NCBI RefSeq assembly: GCF_014695725.1
Contig: NZ_JACJOU010000016.1
Coordinates: forward strand, 155,786 to 219,785
Reading direction: 5' to 3'
Source: Microcoleus sp. FACHB-672
Lineage (GTDB): Bacteria > Cyanobacteriota > Cyanobacteriia > Cyanobacteriales > Oscillatoriaceae
Length of the DNA: 64,000 nucleotides
The first letter of the stretch is position 1, and every line of letters begins with the position of its first letter. The translations under genes were made by a program, and so were the position numbers. A model generated the notes under the pieces. It saw only the letters and a list, made by a program, of their open reading frames with translations. It was not told the DNA's origin and did no database searches. This document shows positions 55,303-63,816 of this stretch, one piece after another.

Positions 55303-55923
55303 TCAAACCGGCTTTATTTCTAAACTCCGCCACAAGTACCACGAGGCAATACTGCAATAAGGCTTCCATTTTTGTCCAAAACGTTCTGTAGTCTTGCGGT
55401 CAGGAAGTGCCTCAAGATTGTAGAGTTTCCGAATGCCGGCACGTACACCCAAGTCATCCACCGGCAAGACATCCCACCGCTTGAGACGGAAAATCAACAG
55501 CATCTGCACAGTCCAGCGTCCGACACCTTTCACCCGCGTCAGAGTCTTGATAATCGCCTCATCGTCCAAGACTTCCAACTCCTCAAGCGTAGGTAATCCC
55601 TCGATCACATGACGTGCCAAGTCTTTGAGGTAAGAGATTTTGGGGCGCGAAATTCCCACACTGCGGAGGACTTCATCCGGCGTGTCGAGGACATCTTGTG
55701 CCAAAGGGAACTGAGTGTCCGGGTAAAGCTGGAGAAACCTTTCGTGGATGACTTTAGCCACCTTGGTGGAAAGTTGTTGGTGGAGAATTGACCGGCATAG
55801 GCAAAAGAACAAGTCTCCCTCTAACTCGTCCTGATTCAGTTGACACGCACCAATTTGGTCAATGAGTTGTCCCAGGATAGGGTCGGAATCCTTAAGAAAG
55901 TCAATGGCAACTGAGTAATTCAT
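55303..55923 (-). CDS. AlkA-like DNA-3-methyladenine glycosylase II (HhH-GPD)
   Basis: A 206-residue base-excision DNA glycosylase. The helix-hairpin-helix is VKGVGRWTVQMLLIF; the catalytic Asp lies in LPVDDLGVRAGIRKL; RSILHQQLSTKVAKVI is the conserved substrate-pocket helix. It lacks the AlkA N-terminal domain and Fe-S cluster cysteines, so it belongs to the compact AlkA2-like group and removes alkylated purines. ATG 55923 has GGAG 9 bases upstream; GTG 55932 is the alternative. It converges with the ATPase/TOPRIM pair. Confidence 0.92.
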   Translation of the reverse strand: MNYSVAIDFLKDSDPILGQLIDQIGACQLNQDELEGDLFFCLCRSILHQQLSTKVAKVIHERFLQLYPDTQFPLAQDVLDTPDEVLRSVGISRPKISYLKDLARHVIEGLPTLEELEVLDDEAIIKTLTRVKGVGRWTVQMLLIFRLKRWDVLPVDDLGVRAGIRKLYNLEALPDRKTTERFGQKWKPYCSIASWYLWRSLEIKPV

Positions 55924-56117
55924 CCCCAACACTCCAGTAATTATAAGTAACGTTCAATCCATCGTTAGTGATTCGCTGTCATTCTAGTTATTACAGTGTG
56001 TTAGGGCTACAACTTGCTAAAATAAGACTAGAAGGACTCTTTGAAAATGATGAAGCTAATACAAAAGCTTTGGGCGTTGAACTAACAGACGAAAACATAA
56101 GTACCCAGGTAATGATA

Positions 56118-56321
56118 ATGACTGAAATTACGCTGAATTCAGACCGATTTAAGGAAGTTTTGAAAGCTACAATTCTTGAATTATTTCAAGAGAATCGAGA
56201 AGAGTTTTCTAACCTGCTATCAGAGATTGTCGAAGATATCGCTATGGAACGAGCAATTCAAGAAGGTGAAGAAACAGAAACTGTTAGCAGAGAAGCTATT
56301 TTCAAAATTCTGGAGCCGTAA
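56118..56321 (+). CDS. Probable antitoxin of a ParE/RelE-type pair
   Basis: A 67-residue acidic helical protein (MTEITLNSDRFKEVLKATIL, then ELFQENREEFSNLLSEIV, ending EETETVSREAIFKILEP). Its size, acidity and position directly before a RelE/ParE-type toxin, 2 bases apart, mark it as the antitoxin. The DNA-binding type is not clear. The start is uncertain: ATG 56118 or 56112; the longer frame from 55968 lacks support. Confidence 0.78.
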   Translation: MTEITLNSDRFKEVLKATILELFQENREEFSNLLSEIVEDIAMERAIQEGEETETVSREAIFKILEP

Positions 56322-56323
56322 TT

Positions 56324-56590
56324 GTGGAGGTTGAATTTAGAAAAAGTTTTGAAAAAGATTTAAGCAAGCTTCGAGATGAGGCTCTCCTCACAAGAATTCA
56401 AGCGATAATCTTGGAAATTGAAGCTGCCGAAAGTTTAGAAGAGGTGAGCAATGTTAAAAAGCTTAAAGCAGAAGGAGATTACTACCGCATTCGAGTTGGA
56501 GACTACAGAATCGGCATTCTTATTAACGAGGATCTTGTCGTCTTTGTGAGAGTTTTGCATTGGAAAGAAGTCTATCGATACTTTCCTTAA
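56324..56590 (+). CDS. RelE/ParE-family toxin
   Basis: An 88-residue basic protein. EFRKSFEKDLSKLRDEALLT, then KKLKAEGDYYRIRVGDYRIGILI, then VVFVRVLHWKEVYRYFP is the standard RelE/ParE toxin core (the RIRVGDYRIGI strand is diagnostic). It starts at GTG 56324, with GGAG 8 bases upstream inside the antitoxin gene. Members either cleave ribosome-bound mRNA (RelE) or inhibit gyrase (ParE); sequence alone does not decide. Confidence 0.9.
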   Translation: MEVEFRKSFEKDLSKLRDEALLTRIQAIILEIEAAESLEEVSNVKKLKAEGDYYRIRVGDYRIGILINEDLVVFVRVLHWKEVYRYFP

Positions 56591-56630
56591 GTCTCTATTA
56601 CTTCAATGCTAGATAGATTGACTCCGCAGT

Positions 56631-57281
56631 TTAGCCTTCTGTTTGTTGAAACTGTGTCAACAACCAAGCTACTACCTGCGATTGATCAGTTTCTCGACTA
56701 CGACGAAGCGCTTCTTCTAAAATTGCAATAGAAAGTGCCGGTAATACCTGAGATACCTGAATCCGGTTACTTCCCTGATCAGCCACCCTATAGGCAAGAA
56801 TTTGAGTATTTTGCACATCCACTACCCAATATTCAGCGACGCCTAACTCTTCATAAAGTACCCGTTTTGTCCCCACATCATCCAGCAGCGAAGTCTTGGC
56901 AACCTCAATCACTAAATTCGGGGCTGGATACTGATCAAGATTCACAATTCCCGTACCTGATGGGATCGATTGAGCGCGATTGCCAATGTAATAAGACACA
57001 TCCGGTTGACATTCCCGCACACCCGCTTTACGAAACGTTGTTGTGTCTAACCCTCTTAAAGGAATGTCTTTAATTGCAGCAAACAAATTAACTGCCAAGA
57101 TAATCACCACATGGTCTTGCCCATGATCAAAACTAACAGGTGACATCTCAATCCTCATGTGTCCCTTGTAGTAGTAACTCTTTGCCTGTTCATAAATTGG
57201 ATCTTCAATGATCTGAACATACTCGTCCCAAGGCGTAGGAAGCCAAGTATCTGTTTTTAGCTGGGTTTGTAAATCACTCAT
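56631..57281 (-). CDS. Uma2 family protein (DUF820)
   Basis: A 216-residue Uma2/DUF820 protein, the third in this window. CQPDVSYYIG, PNLVIEVAKTSLLDDVGTK and LGVAEYWVVDVQNTQILAYR carry the PD-(D/E)XK residues and the typical EYW strand. The N-terminal MRIEMSPVSFDHGQDHVVII is characteristic. It converges with the toxin gene. Such genes are common near mobile regions, but function is unproven. Confidence 0.9.
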   Translation of the reverse strand: MSDLQTQLKTDTWLPTPWDEYVQIIEDPIYEQAKSYYYKGHMRIEMSPVSFDHGQDHVVIILAVNLFAAIKDIPLRGLDTTTFRKAGVRECQPDVSYYIGNRAQSIPSGTGIVNLDQYPAPNLVIEVAKTSLLDDVGTKRVLYEELGVAEYWVVDVQNTQILAYRVADQGSNRIQVSQVLPALSIAILEEALRRSRETDQSQVVAWLLTQFQQTEG

Positions 57282-57373
57282 CGCCTAATTTTCCCGCCAA
57301 AAAGTTGCCATAAACGCAGAATTTTTAGAGCCGGCACTTAACCATTATCTAGCTAAAACCCGATACTGAATGA

Positions 57374-58423
57374 TTAGACTAGATGAATCAACGCCTCAAT
57401 TAGTATCTGATTTTGCTCATCAGTCCCCACCGTAATGCGAAGCTTATCCTCTAAACCGGCCTGTTTGAAATAGCGCACCAAAATTCCCCGTTCCTTCAGT
57501 GCCAAATAAATTTGCTCGGCATTGCCTTTAGGAGGTTGTGTCAAAAAGAAATTGGCTTGGGAATCCCACAGCCGGCAGCCTAATTGCTTCAGATCCACTG
57601 CTAATTTCGCCCGCGATACCTTCACCTTTTCCGCACACTCATTTTTATGCGCTTGATCGCGCATCGCCGCCGCCCCAACTAAACAAGCAATTGCGTCAAT
57701 ATTGTAACTATCTTTAACCTTAAATAATCCGCTCAAAAGCTTCGGATTAGCAATCCCAAACCCCAGCCGCAATCCTGCTAAAGAATAACCTTTAGATAAG
57801 GTGCGAATTATAATAACATTTTCAAATTCTTTGACTAAGGGCAACGCCGTTTCTTCCGCAAAGTCCACGTAAGCTTCATCAACGACTAAAACACCCGACA
57901 ACCTCGCTGCCAATTGCCGAATCTCGTCAATGTTAACAGTATGTCCCGATGGACTATTGGGCGATGCAATAAACGTTACCGCACCATTTTCTGCCACCAA
58001 TTCCTCAATGGGTAAGCGATAATCCTCGCTATAGGAAATTTCCACCCGATCCGCCGGCTGCATATCGGTTAGCGTGCGATACAGTACATACGTCGGCATT
58101 GGATAAACAACGTTGCGCCCCAATTCCGCGCAAGCACGCACAACAACATTGAGCAATTCATCGCTGCCATTGCTGACAATAATCCACTCAACCGGCACCT
58201 CCAATACCTCAGAAATCGCCTTGCGAAATTCGTTGGCATAAGGATCTGGGTAACGCCGCAACCATTCAATATCTAAATTCCGCAGAACTGAGATCGCTGC
58301 CGGTGAAGGAGGATAAGGGTTTTCGTTAGTGTTGAGCTTGATTATATTTGTACCCGGTTTAGGTTGTTCGCCGGGAGTATAGCCGGTCATCATCTCAACA
58401 CTTGGGCGAAAGTAGCTAGGCAT
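57374..58423 (-). CDS. hisC: Histidinol-phosphate aminotransferase
   Basis: A 349-residue PLP-dependent class I/II aminotransferase. NENPYPPSP opens the substrate loop, NGSDELLNVV binds the cofactor phosphate, SPNSPSGH and VVDEAYVDFA line the pocket, and the Schiff-base Lys is in RTLSKGYSLAGLRLGF. It converts imidazole-acetol phosphate and glutamate to histidinol phosphate. I start at ATG 58423; the in-frame TTG at 58441 is not needed. A 36-codon membrane peptide gene ends 26 bases upstream and is likely co-transcribed. Confidence 0.94.
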   Translation of the reverse strand: MPSYFRPSVEMMTGYTPGEQPKPGTNIIKLNTNENPYPPSPAAISVLRNLDIEWLRRYPDPYANEFRKAISEVLEVPVEWIIVSNGSDELLNVVVRACAELGRNVVYPMPTYVLYRTLTDMQPADRVEISYSEDYRLPIEELVAENGAVTFIASPNSPSGHTVNIDEIRQLAARLSGVLVVDEAYVDFAEETALPLVKEFENVIIIRTLSKGYSLAGLRLGFGIANPKLLSGLFKVKDSYNIDAIACLVGAAAMRDQAHKNECAEKVKVSRAKLAVDLKQLGCRLWDSQANFFLTQPPKGNAEQIYLALKERGILVRYFKQAGLEDKLRITVGTDEQNQILIEALIHLV

Positions 58424-58449
58424 GACGTTGTTGCGTGTCAAACAATGAC

Positions 58450-58560
58450 TTATTGGGCAAAGAAACCAGTGAACAGAAGCGGCAAAAGTATTAATGCAGA
58501 GACAATTAACAGAACCGTTGCCGCATCAATATTAATCTCGTTATTCTTAGGATCGCTCAT
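58450..58560 (-). CDS. Single-helix membrane peptide upstream of hisC, 36 aa
   Basis: A 37-codon frame with an excellent ribosome site (GAGAGG 8 bases before the ATG at 58560). The product has a short polar N-terminus (SDPKNNEINID) and one clean hydrophobic helix (VLLIVSALILLPLLFTGFF), as in small photosystem or cytochrome subunits, but it matches none that I know. It sits between the kinase and hisC in the same direction. Likely real; function unknown. Confidence 0.55.
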   Translation of the reverse strand: MSDPKNNEINIDAATVLLIVSALILLPLLFTGFFAQ

Positions 58561-58672
58561 TTTAAGCCCTCTCAGAAAATAAGTCTATCAACTTACCTTA
58601 ACAGGGATATCCGCAACTTAGCTTTACAGTTGAAGGGTTTGAGTTGAGGAATTCTCAGGCTGACTATTCCTA

Positions 58673-60451
58673 TCACCGGAAACCTAAGAAACGCAAGAAG
58701 GGAATGAGGATGTAGTAAATAGCGCCCAAACAAAGCGCACCGGCACTGCCTAAAAGCCCAAAAAAGCCGATACTCAGCCAAAATTCTGGCCAACCGATGC
58801 CGGTGGAGAGCTTGCTAGAAAGAAAAATGAAGTTGAAAGAATAAGGAGACAGGTAAATAAGATTTGCAATAATGGCGGCTGTTCCCATTGCGGCAAAGGA
58901 GGCGTGCAGCAGGTGATGTCTGGGTAAACCTAAACCAAGGGTGACGCAAGCAATGGCAATGGCACTAAATCCCATTAACCCATCTACCACTTTTGCCGGC
59001 GTTGAAACAATCGTATGTAAACCCCACCACCCCAAAAGATAGCCAAATATTCCCATCACGGCAGCCGGCCAAAACCGCCGCAATTGCCCAAAACTGCCGG
59101 CTTCTGTCAATCCCAGCGCAGTACCCAACCCCGCCCAGGCAAATAGTAAAATTATCGGCTCAATCGCTAACTGCGAGTCCGGACTCAACCAGCTCAGCTG
59201 TTCCGAAAGCATCTGAGCTATTTGATCACCCACCGGGGACCAATAAGCCAACCAAAACCCGATCCCCGCACCGATACTCCCCCCTATGCCGCCCAGTACC
59301 ATTCCTAAAAAGGTGTCTGAACAAGCGCGGAAGAACCATCTGACAACCGCTACGCAGCTTTTCACTCCACCCATAACGAGCCGGTAGAGGAAAATAGCGA
59401 CCGCTGCCACTGGGTTGCCCACAAGGCCAAAAATGCCTTCTACTATCGCTCTGAGGCGATCAAAACTGAACAGTGCCCTTGCTGCCCTTCTTCTGCGTCG
59501 GGAAATGCGGGCCAAGCGTGAGTGAATTTCTGCCGCGTTTGCCGGTCGTTGAGTTACCACTGGGCGCACCATCTCATCCAGCAGATCGGCTAAAGCGGGG
59601 CTAACTTTGGCATACTGACGCCACCGGCACTCGCCGGTTACGGGATCTTCTATATCTCCAGGATACCGACCTGTGAGTAAGTGAATAAAGGTTCGCCCCA
59701 GGGCGTAAAAATCGGCTGCCGGTCCCACCACTCCGCCGGCAATCTGTTCGGGCGGACTGTAACCCGGAGACACTAAGCGCGTAGAACTCACCTGAGGGGC
59801 GCTGCCGGCACGAATTTGCTTTGCCCCACCAAAATCAATCGCGACAAGTTGGTAAGTTTCCTGGCGCAACATTAAGTTGCTGGGTTTGATGTCGCGATGA
59901 ACAATTTGACGCCGGTGTAATACCTGCAAAATATCGATTGCCTGAGAAAGCCAGTCTAAAACCAGGGCTTCTGGATACCCCTGCGGATACTGATCCAGAA
60001 TCTCCTCTAAAGTTGGCCCATTAATTTTTTCCATCACCAGACAGGGCAGATGCCGGGGTTTCGGGTGGGCTAGACGCACCTCAAAATAGCTATCTGACTC
60101 GACTCTGGGGACTCCAGGATGGCGCAGGCGTGCTAAAACGGCGGCTTCTTGCTCAAAAAGTTCGAGTCCCTTGGGAGAAGTTACGACCAACACTTTCAGA
60201 ACTCGTTCTCTCTGGGACTTGAGATCCCAGACCGTGTAAATAACGGCAAAGCCGCCGGTGCCAAGCTGCTGTAAGGGAATATAGCGCCCTTTAAATTCTA
60301 AGGGTGCCCCGCAACTCAGACAAAACTTGTTGCCCCAAGCCTGAGGGTAAGGGCCGGTGCAGTCTGGATTAATGCAGTGGGTATATAAAGACTGAGGCAC
60401 AACCGTAATTTGGGGAATGGGGCATGGGGCAAGTCTGGGTTTATTCACCAC
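58673..60451 (-). CDS. Membrane-bound serine/threonine protein kinase
   Basis: A 592-residue eukaryotic-type kinase. The N-terminus has a zinc-ribbon-like Cys set (HCINPDC ... FCLSCG) at about 25-48. The kinase domain follows (LGTGGFAVIY, ATP-binding Lys in RVLKVLVV, HRDIKPSNLML, IDFGGAK, SPGYSPPEQ), all catalytic residues present. The C-terminal 280 residues contain a basic linker and about seven hydrophobic helices. The start (GTG 60451) is uncertain because the first residues come from a low-complexity DNA stretch. A signalling role is certain by family; the substrate is unknown. Confidence 0.9.
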   Translation of the reverse strand: MVNKPRLAPCPIPQITVVPQSLYTHCINPDCTGPYPQAWGNKFCLSCGAPLEFKGRYIPLQQLGTGGFAVIYTVWDLKSQRERVLKVLVVTSPKGLELFEQEAAVLARLRHPGVPRVESDSYFEVRLAHPKPRHLPCLVMEKINGPTLEEILDQYPQGYPEALVLDWLSQAIDILQVLHRRQIVHRDIKPSNLMLRQETYQLVAIDFGGAKQIRAGSAPQVSSTRLVSPGYSPPEQIAGGVVGPAADFYALGRTFIHLLTGRYPGDIEDPVTGECRWRQYAKVSPALADLLDEMVRPVVTQRPANAAEIHSRLARISRRRRRAARALFSFDRLRAIVEGIFGLVGNPVAAVAIFLYRLVMGGVKSCVAVVRWFFRACSDTFLGMVLGGIGGSIGAGIGFWLAYWSPVGDQIAQMLSEQLSWLSPDSQLAIEPIILLFAWAGLGTALGLTEAGSFGQLRRFWPAAVMGIFGYLLGWWGLHTIVSTPAKVVDGLMGFSAIAIACVTLGLGLPRHHLLHASFAAMGTAAIIANLIYLSPYSFNFIFLSSKLSTGIGWPEFWLSIGFFGLLGSAGALCLGAIYYILIPFLRFLGFR

Positions 60452-60919
60452 AGACGAGGGATCGGGAGTCGGAAGTGGTTAATGGGAAATGGGGTATTGG
60501 GGATCGCGAGTCTTTGGTAATTCGTTATAGACGTAGTCTTGCTTGGTGCAAAGCGATGGGATTAGGCTGTTCTCCTTCTCTGCCCCTCTCCCCGTCTCTG
60601 TGTCTTCCCTCTAATTTTTATTGACGACTGCTCGCTTATTTTACATTTGCCGGTGAGACTAGACGGGATTTTCACGGCTTCCTTTCCCTAACTTCTTGAG
60701 TTCTGAGACTAGCAAACCATCGCCTGCCCTGGCTTGCTAGCGTACTTTAGAAATTGGCACAATGTTTGTAACAAAAAATTAATATTTTGTCATAAAATAT
60801 AAACCGAGATTATAGCTTACTAAATAAGATTTGAAGTTTAACTTATTTGATCCCTGGTATATTGTTTAAGAGCTTACTAAAGCTGCCTGCTCATTCCATG
60901 ATTCCTAGGAAGGGGGATT
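60452..60919. promoter_or_regulatory. Kinase/rbcL divergent promoter region
   Basis: 468 bases without genes. The kinase-side part is low-complexity (GGGGCATGGGG-type). Ahead of rbcL, TTGTCA (60787-60792) and TATAGC (60811-60816) at 18-base spacing are a plausible sigma-70-type promoter, leaving about a 100-base leader. AT-rich DNA around it is where LysR regulators such as RbcR would bind; no site is proven. Confidence 0.4.
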
Positions 60920-62350
60920 ATGACTTACGCTTCAAGCCAAACACAAACAAAAACAGGCTACAAAGCCGGTGTAAAAGACTACAGACTGACTTATTACACC
61001 CCCGATTACACACCGAAAGACACTGATATCCTCGCGGCTTTCCGCGTTACCCCTCAGCCTGGAGTTCCCCCTGAAGAAGCGGGTGCTGCTGTGGCTGCAG
61101 AGTCTTCCACCGGAACTTGGACAACCGTGTGGACAGACTTGCTGACGGACCTGGATCGCTATAAAGGTCGTTGCTACGACATCACCCCAGTCCCCGGTGA
61201 AGATAACCAGTTTATTTGCTACGTTGCTTATCCACTGGATCTGTTTGAAGAAGGTTCTGTCACCAATATGTTGACCTCCATCGTGGGGAACGTATTTGGT
61301 TTCAAAGCCTTGCGGGCGCTGCGTCTGGAAGACCTGCGGATTCCCGTTGCCTACCTGAAGACTTTCCAAGGGCCTCCCCACGGTATCCAAGTAGAGCGCG
61401 ACAAAATCAACAAGTACGGTCGTCCCCTACTCGGTTGCACCATTAAACCCAAATTGGGTTTGTCGGCTAAAAACTACGGTCGGGCGGTCTATGAGTGCCT
61501 ACGCGGCGGTCTGGACTTCACAAAAGACGACGAAAACATCAACTCCGCCCCATTCCAGCGCTGGCGTGATCGCTTCCTGTTCGTAGCAGAAGCCATCCAC
61601 AAAGCCCAGGCTGAAACAGGTGAAATCAAGGGTCACTACCTGAACGTCACCGCCCCTACCTGTGAACAAATGTTGGAGCGCGCCGAGTTCGCCAAAGAAC
61701 TCAAAATGCCCATCATCATGCACGACTACCTGACTGCAGGGTTCACAGCTAACACCACCTTAGCTCACTGGTGCCGCGCCAACGGTATCTTGCTACACAT
61801 TCACCGTGCTATGCACGCTGTGATTGACCGGCAAAAGAACCACGGGATTCACTTCCGTGTCTTGGCCAAGTGTCTGCGGATGTCTGGTGGTGACCACATC
61901 CACACCGGCACCGTCGTCGGCAAGTTGGAAGGCGAACGCGGAATCACGATGGGCTTCGTTGATTTGCTTCGTGAAAACTATGTCGAGCAAGACTTGTCTC
62001 GCGGTATTTACTTCACCCAAGACTGGGCATCTATGCCTGGTGTGATGGCAGTTGCTTCCGGTGGTATTCACGTATGGCACATGCCAGCACTCGTGGAAAT
62101 CTTCGGCGATGACTCCGTCCTGCAATTCGGCGGCGGCACCTTGGGCCACCCCTGGGGTAATGCTCCAGGCGCAACAGCCAACCGCGTTGCCCTCGAAGCT
62201 TGCGTCCAGGCACGTAACGAAGGCCGGTCACTTGCCCGCGAAGGCAACGACGTGATCCGCGAAGCCTGTAAGTGGTCTCCTGAATTGGCCGCAGCTTGCG
62301 AACTCTGGAAAGAAATCAAGTTCGAGTTCGAGGCAATGGATACGGTCTGA
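60920..62350 (+). CDS. rbcL: Ribulose-bisphosphate carboxylase large subunit, form IB
   Basis: A 476-residue RuBisCO large chain, the CO2-fixing subunit inside carboxysomes. The carbamylated Lys is Lys202 in [19 protein letters not shown] (also metal-binding Asp and Glu), [10 protein letters not shown] contains the first catalytic Lys, and [11 protein letters not shown] is loop 6. The N-terminal [17 protein letters not shown] and the following rbcX and rbcS show the cyanobacterial form IB. AGGAAGGGGG stands just before ATG 60920, a strong ribosome site. Codon usage is more GC-rich and regular than in the neighbours, as expected for a highly expressed gene. Confidence 0.99.
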   Translation: MTYASSQTQTKTGYKAGVKDYRLTYYTPDYTPKDTDILAAFRVTPQPGVPPEEAGAAVAAESSTGTWTTVWTDLLTDLDRYKGRCYDITPVPGEDNQFICYVAYPLDLFEEGSVTNMLTSIVGNVFGFKALRALRLEDLRIPVAYLKTFQGPPHGIQVERDKINKYGRPLLGCTIKPKLGLSAKNYGRAVYECLRGGLDFTKDDENINSAPFQRWRDRFLFVAEAIHKAQAETGEIKGHYLNVTAPTCEQMLERAEFAKELKMPIIMHDYLTAGFTANTTLAHWCRANGILLHIHRAMHAVIDRQKNHGIHFRVLAKCLRMSGGDHIHTGTVVGKLEGERGITMGFVDLLRENYVEQDLSRGIYFTQDWASMPGVMAVASGGIHVWHMPALVEIFGDDSVLQFGGGTLGHPWGNAPGATANRVALEACVQARNEGRSLAREGNDVIREACKWSPELAAACELWKEIKFEFEAMDTV

Positions 62351-62355
62351 TGAAA

Positions 62356-62407
62356 AGTCCTGAGTGCGGGGTGAATAATCTCCACTCAGAACTTAGGATT
62401 CAGGACT
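62356..62407. repeat. Competing hairpins between rbcL and rbcX
   Basis: AGTCCTGA (62356-62363) can pair with TCAGGACT (62400-62407), while CTGAGTG (62360-62366) can pair with CACTCAG (62383-62389); the two share bases and so are alternatives. Without a T tract they look like mRNA-processing or stability elements rather than a full terminator. Confidence 0.5.
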
Positions 62408-62621
62408 GACTGGGCTGGAGTGGGGTATTAAAAAAGCGGTGGCTATCCACAAGATGGCAAGTTGAAAGCGAAATCCTGTGGATGTGAGTCTTAGGTATTT
62501 TCCAATGCTATTTTGGCAAGGGAGAGCGGGTATGGTGTTGTACCCAGTAAAGGTTGCAGCAATCAGCTTTTACTAAAGATTTTAGTAAAAGATAACTGAC
62601 CCTCTCAAAATTCACATCAGT

Positions 62622-63032
62622 ATGGATATAAAACAAATCGCCAAAGATACTGCGAAGGTGCTGACTAGCTACCTGACTTATCAAGCGATGCGAACTGTTT
62701 TTGCTCAGCTCAGTGAAACGAATCCTCCCTTGGCGCTCTGGTTGCAAAGCTTTTCCTCCACTGGCAAAATCCAAGATGGCGAAGCCTACCTGCGGGAATT
62801 ACTTCAGGAAAAGCCAGAATTAGCCTTTCGACTGATGACAGTGCGAGAACATCTGGCCCAGGAAGTGTCAGAGTTTTTACCTGAGATGGTTTGCACTGGC
62901 ATCAGTCAAACAAATATGGAACACCGCCGCCGGCATTTGGAGCGCATGACGCAACTAAGCGTACCTGACGCCGCCCCCCAGTCAGAAATGGAAACCTCTT
63001 CAGAGCCTAATTTGGATAATTTATCCAGTTAA
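62622..63032 (+). CDS. rbcX: RuBisCO assembly chaperone RbcX
   Basis: A 136-residue dimeric chaperone that holds unassembled RbcL. The helical body ([62 protein letters not shown]) and a disordered Ser/Glu tail fit RbcX throughout. It lies between rbcL and rbcS, the common cyanobacterial order. Its stop codon overlaps an ATG (TAATG at 63030-63034) that is in frame with rbcS. Confidence 0.98.
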   Translation: MDIKQIAKDTAKVLTSYLTYQAMRTVFAQLSETNPPLALWLQSFSSTGKIQDGEAYLRELLQEKPELAFRLMTVREHLAQEVSEFLPEMVCTGISQTNMEHRRRHLERMTQLSVPDAAPQSEMETSSEPNLDNLSS

Positions 63033-63097
63033 TGGCTAATCGCTTCATCGCAATTAGCCAAGAATTGCAGCTACACCAGAAAGACACTAAGGAAGAC

Positions 63098-63433
63098 ATG
63101 AAAACCCTACCTAAAGAGCGGCGTTACGAGACCCTTTCCTATCTGCCGCCACTCAGCGACGCGCAGATTGCCAAACAAATTCAGTACATCCTCGATCAAG
63201 GTTATATTCCTGCCATCGAGTTCAATGAAGTGTCTGAACCGACCACATTTTACTGGACACTGTGGAAGTTGCCTTTGTTCAACGCCAGAAGCGTCCAAGA
63301 AGTTCTCAGTGAAGTTCAAGGCTGCCGGTCTGAATACTCCAATTGCTTCGTGCGCGTTGTCGGCTTTGACAACATCAAGCAGTGCCAAGTGCTCAGCTTT
63401 ATCGTACACAAGCCGAACACCAGAGGCTACTAG
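63098..63433 (+). CDS. rbcS: Ribulose-bisphosphate carboxylase small subunit
   Basis: A 111-residue Rbc[20 protein letters not shown] is the conserved opening, followed by [26 protein letters not shown] and [21 protein letters not shown] place the start at ATG 63098, with AAGGA 5 bases upstream. An in-frame ATG at 63032, overlapping the rbcX stop, would add 22 residues unknown in the family. The 65-base untranslated gap between rbcX and rbcS is thus open reading frame. Confidence 0.97.
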   Translation: MKTLPKERRYETLSYLPPLSDAQIAKQIQYILDQGYIPAIEFNEVSEPTTFYWTLWKLPLFNARSVQEVLSEVQGCRSEYSNCFVRVVGFDNIKQCQVLSFIVHKPNTRGY

Positions 63434-63470
63434 AACTTAGTTCTCAAATTTGACTCATTAGAGTAAAAAT

Positions 63471-63505
63471 GTAGGGGCAATTCGTAAATTGTCTCTACTT
63501 TTTTT
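63471..63505 (+). terminator. Terminator of the rbcLXS operon
   Basis: GTAGGGGCAATT (63471-63482) pairs with AATTGTCTCTAC (63487-63498) using two G-U pairs, with loop CGTA, followed by seven T residues. It is 38 bases after the rbcS stop. The sequence is also a variant of a palindrome (GTAGGGGCAATTC...) commonly dispersed in cyanobacteria. Confidence 0.9.
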
Positions 63506-63613
63506 GATCTGTAAATTAGATGAATTACCCCTATAATGCAAAAGCCTTTATAACATTGTGTTAAATTTAAAACGCCATTTCAATTTTTATCTTTTGCTAC
63601 ATTCAACCCGTAG

Positions 63614-63680
63614 GGGCAAAGTATTCGGGCGATAATTCTTTATGTTGTTACGAAAAGATTTGTACCCGAATGCTTTGCCC
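63614..63680. repeat. Palindromic intergenic repeat (MITE-like)
   Basis: GGGCAAAGTATTCGGG (63614-63629) pairs with CCCGAATGCTTTGCCC (63665-63680), 15 of 16 positions, with an AT-rich 35-base loop. It is of the GGGGCAAAGCATTCGGG type that is widespread between cyanobacterial genes. The region 63434-63816 holds no gene other than the terminator and this element. Confidence 0.75.
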
Positions 63681-63816
63681 TGCATTAATCCTAAGAAACC
63701 TAATTAGGAAGATAGCACAACGGCGCGTCAGCGATAGAATTCGGACAGCTAAGTTACAGCACTTTTGAGAGATATGAGGTACACTCAAGGGAACATTAAG
63801 GGTATTGAGGACCATA

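Noticed and set aside
58445..58582. Plus-strand ORF overlapping the 36-aa peptide gene
   Set aside because: No ribosome site; the minus-strand frame has a good one and a cleaner transmembrane profile.
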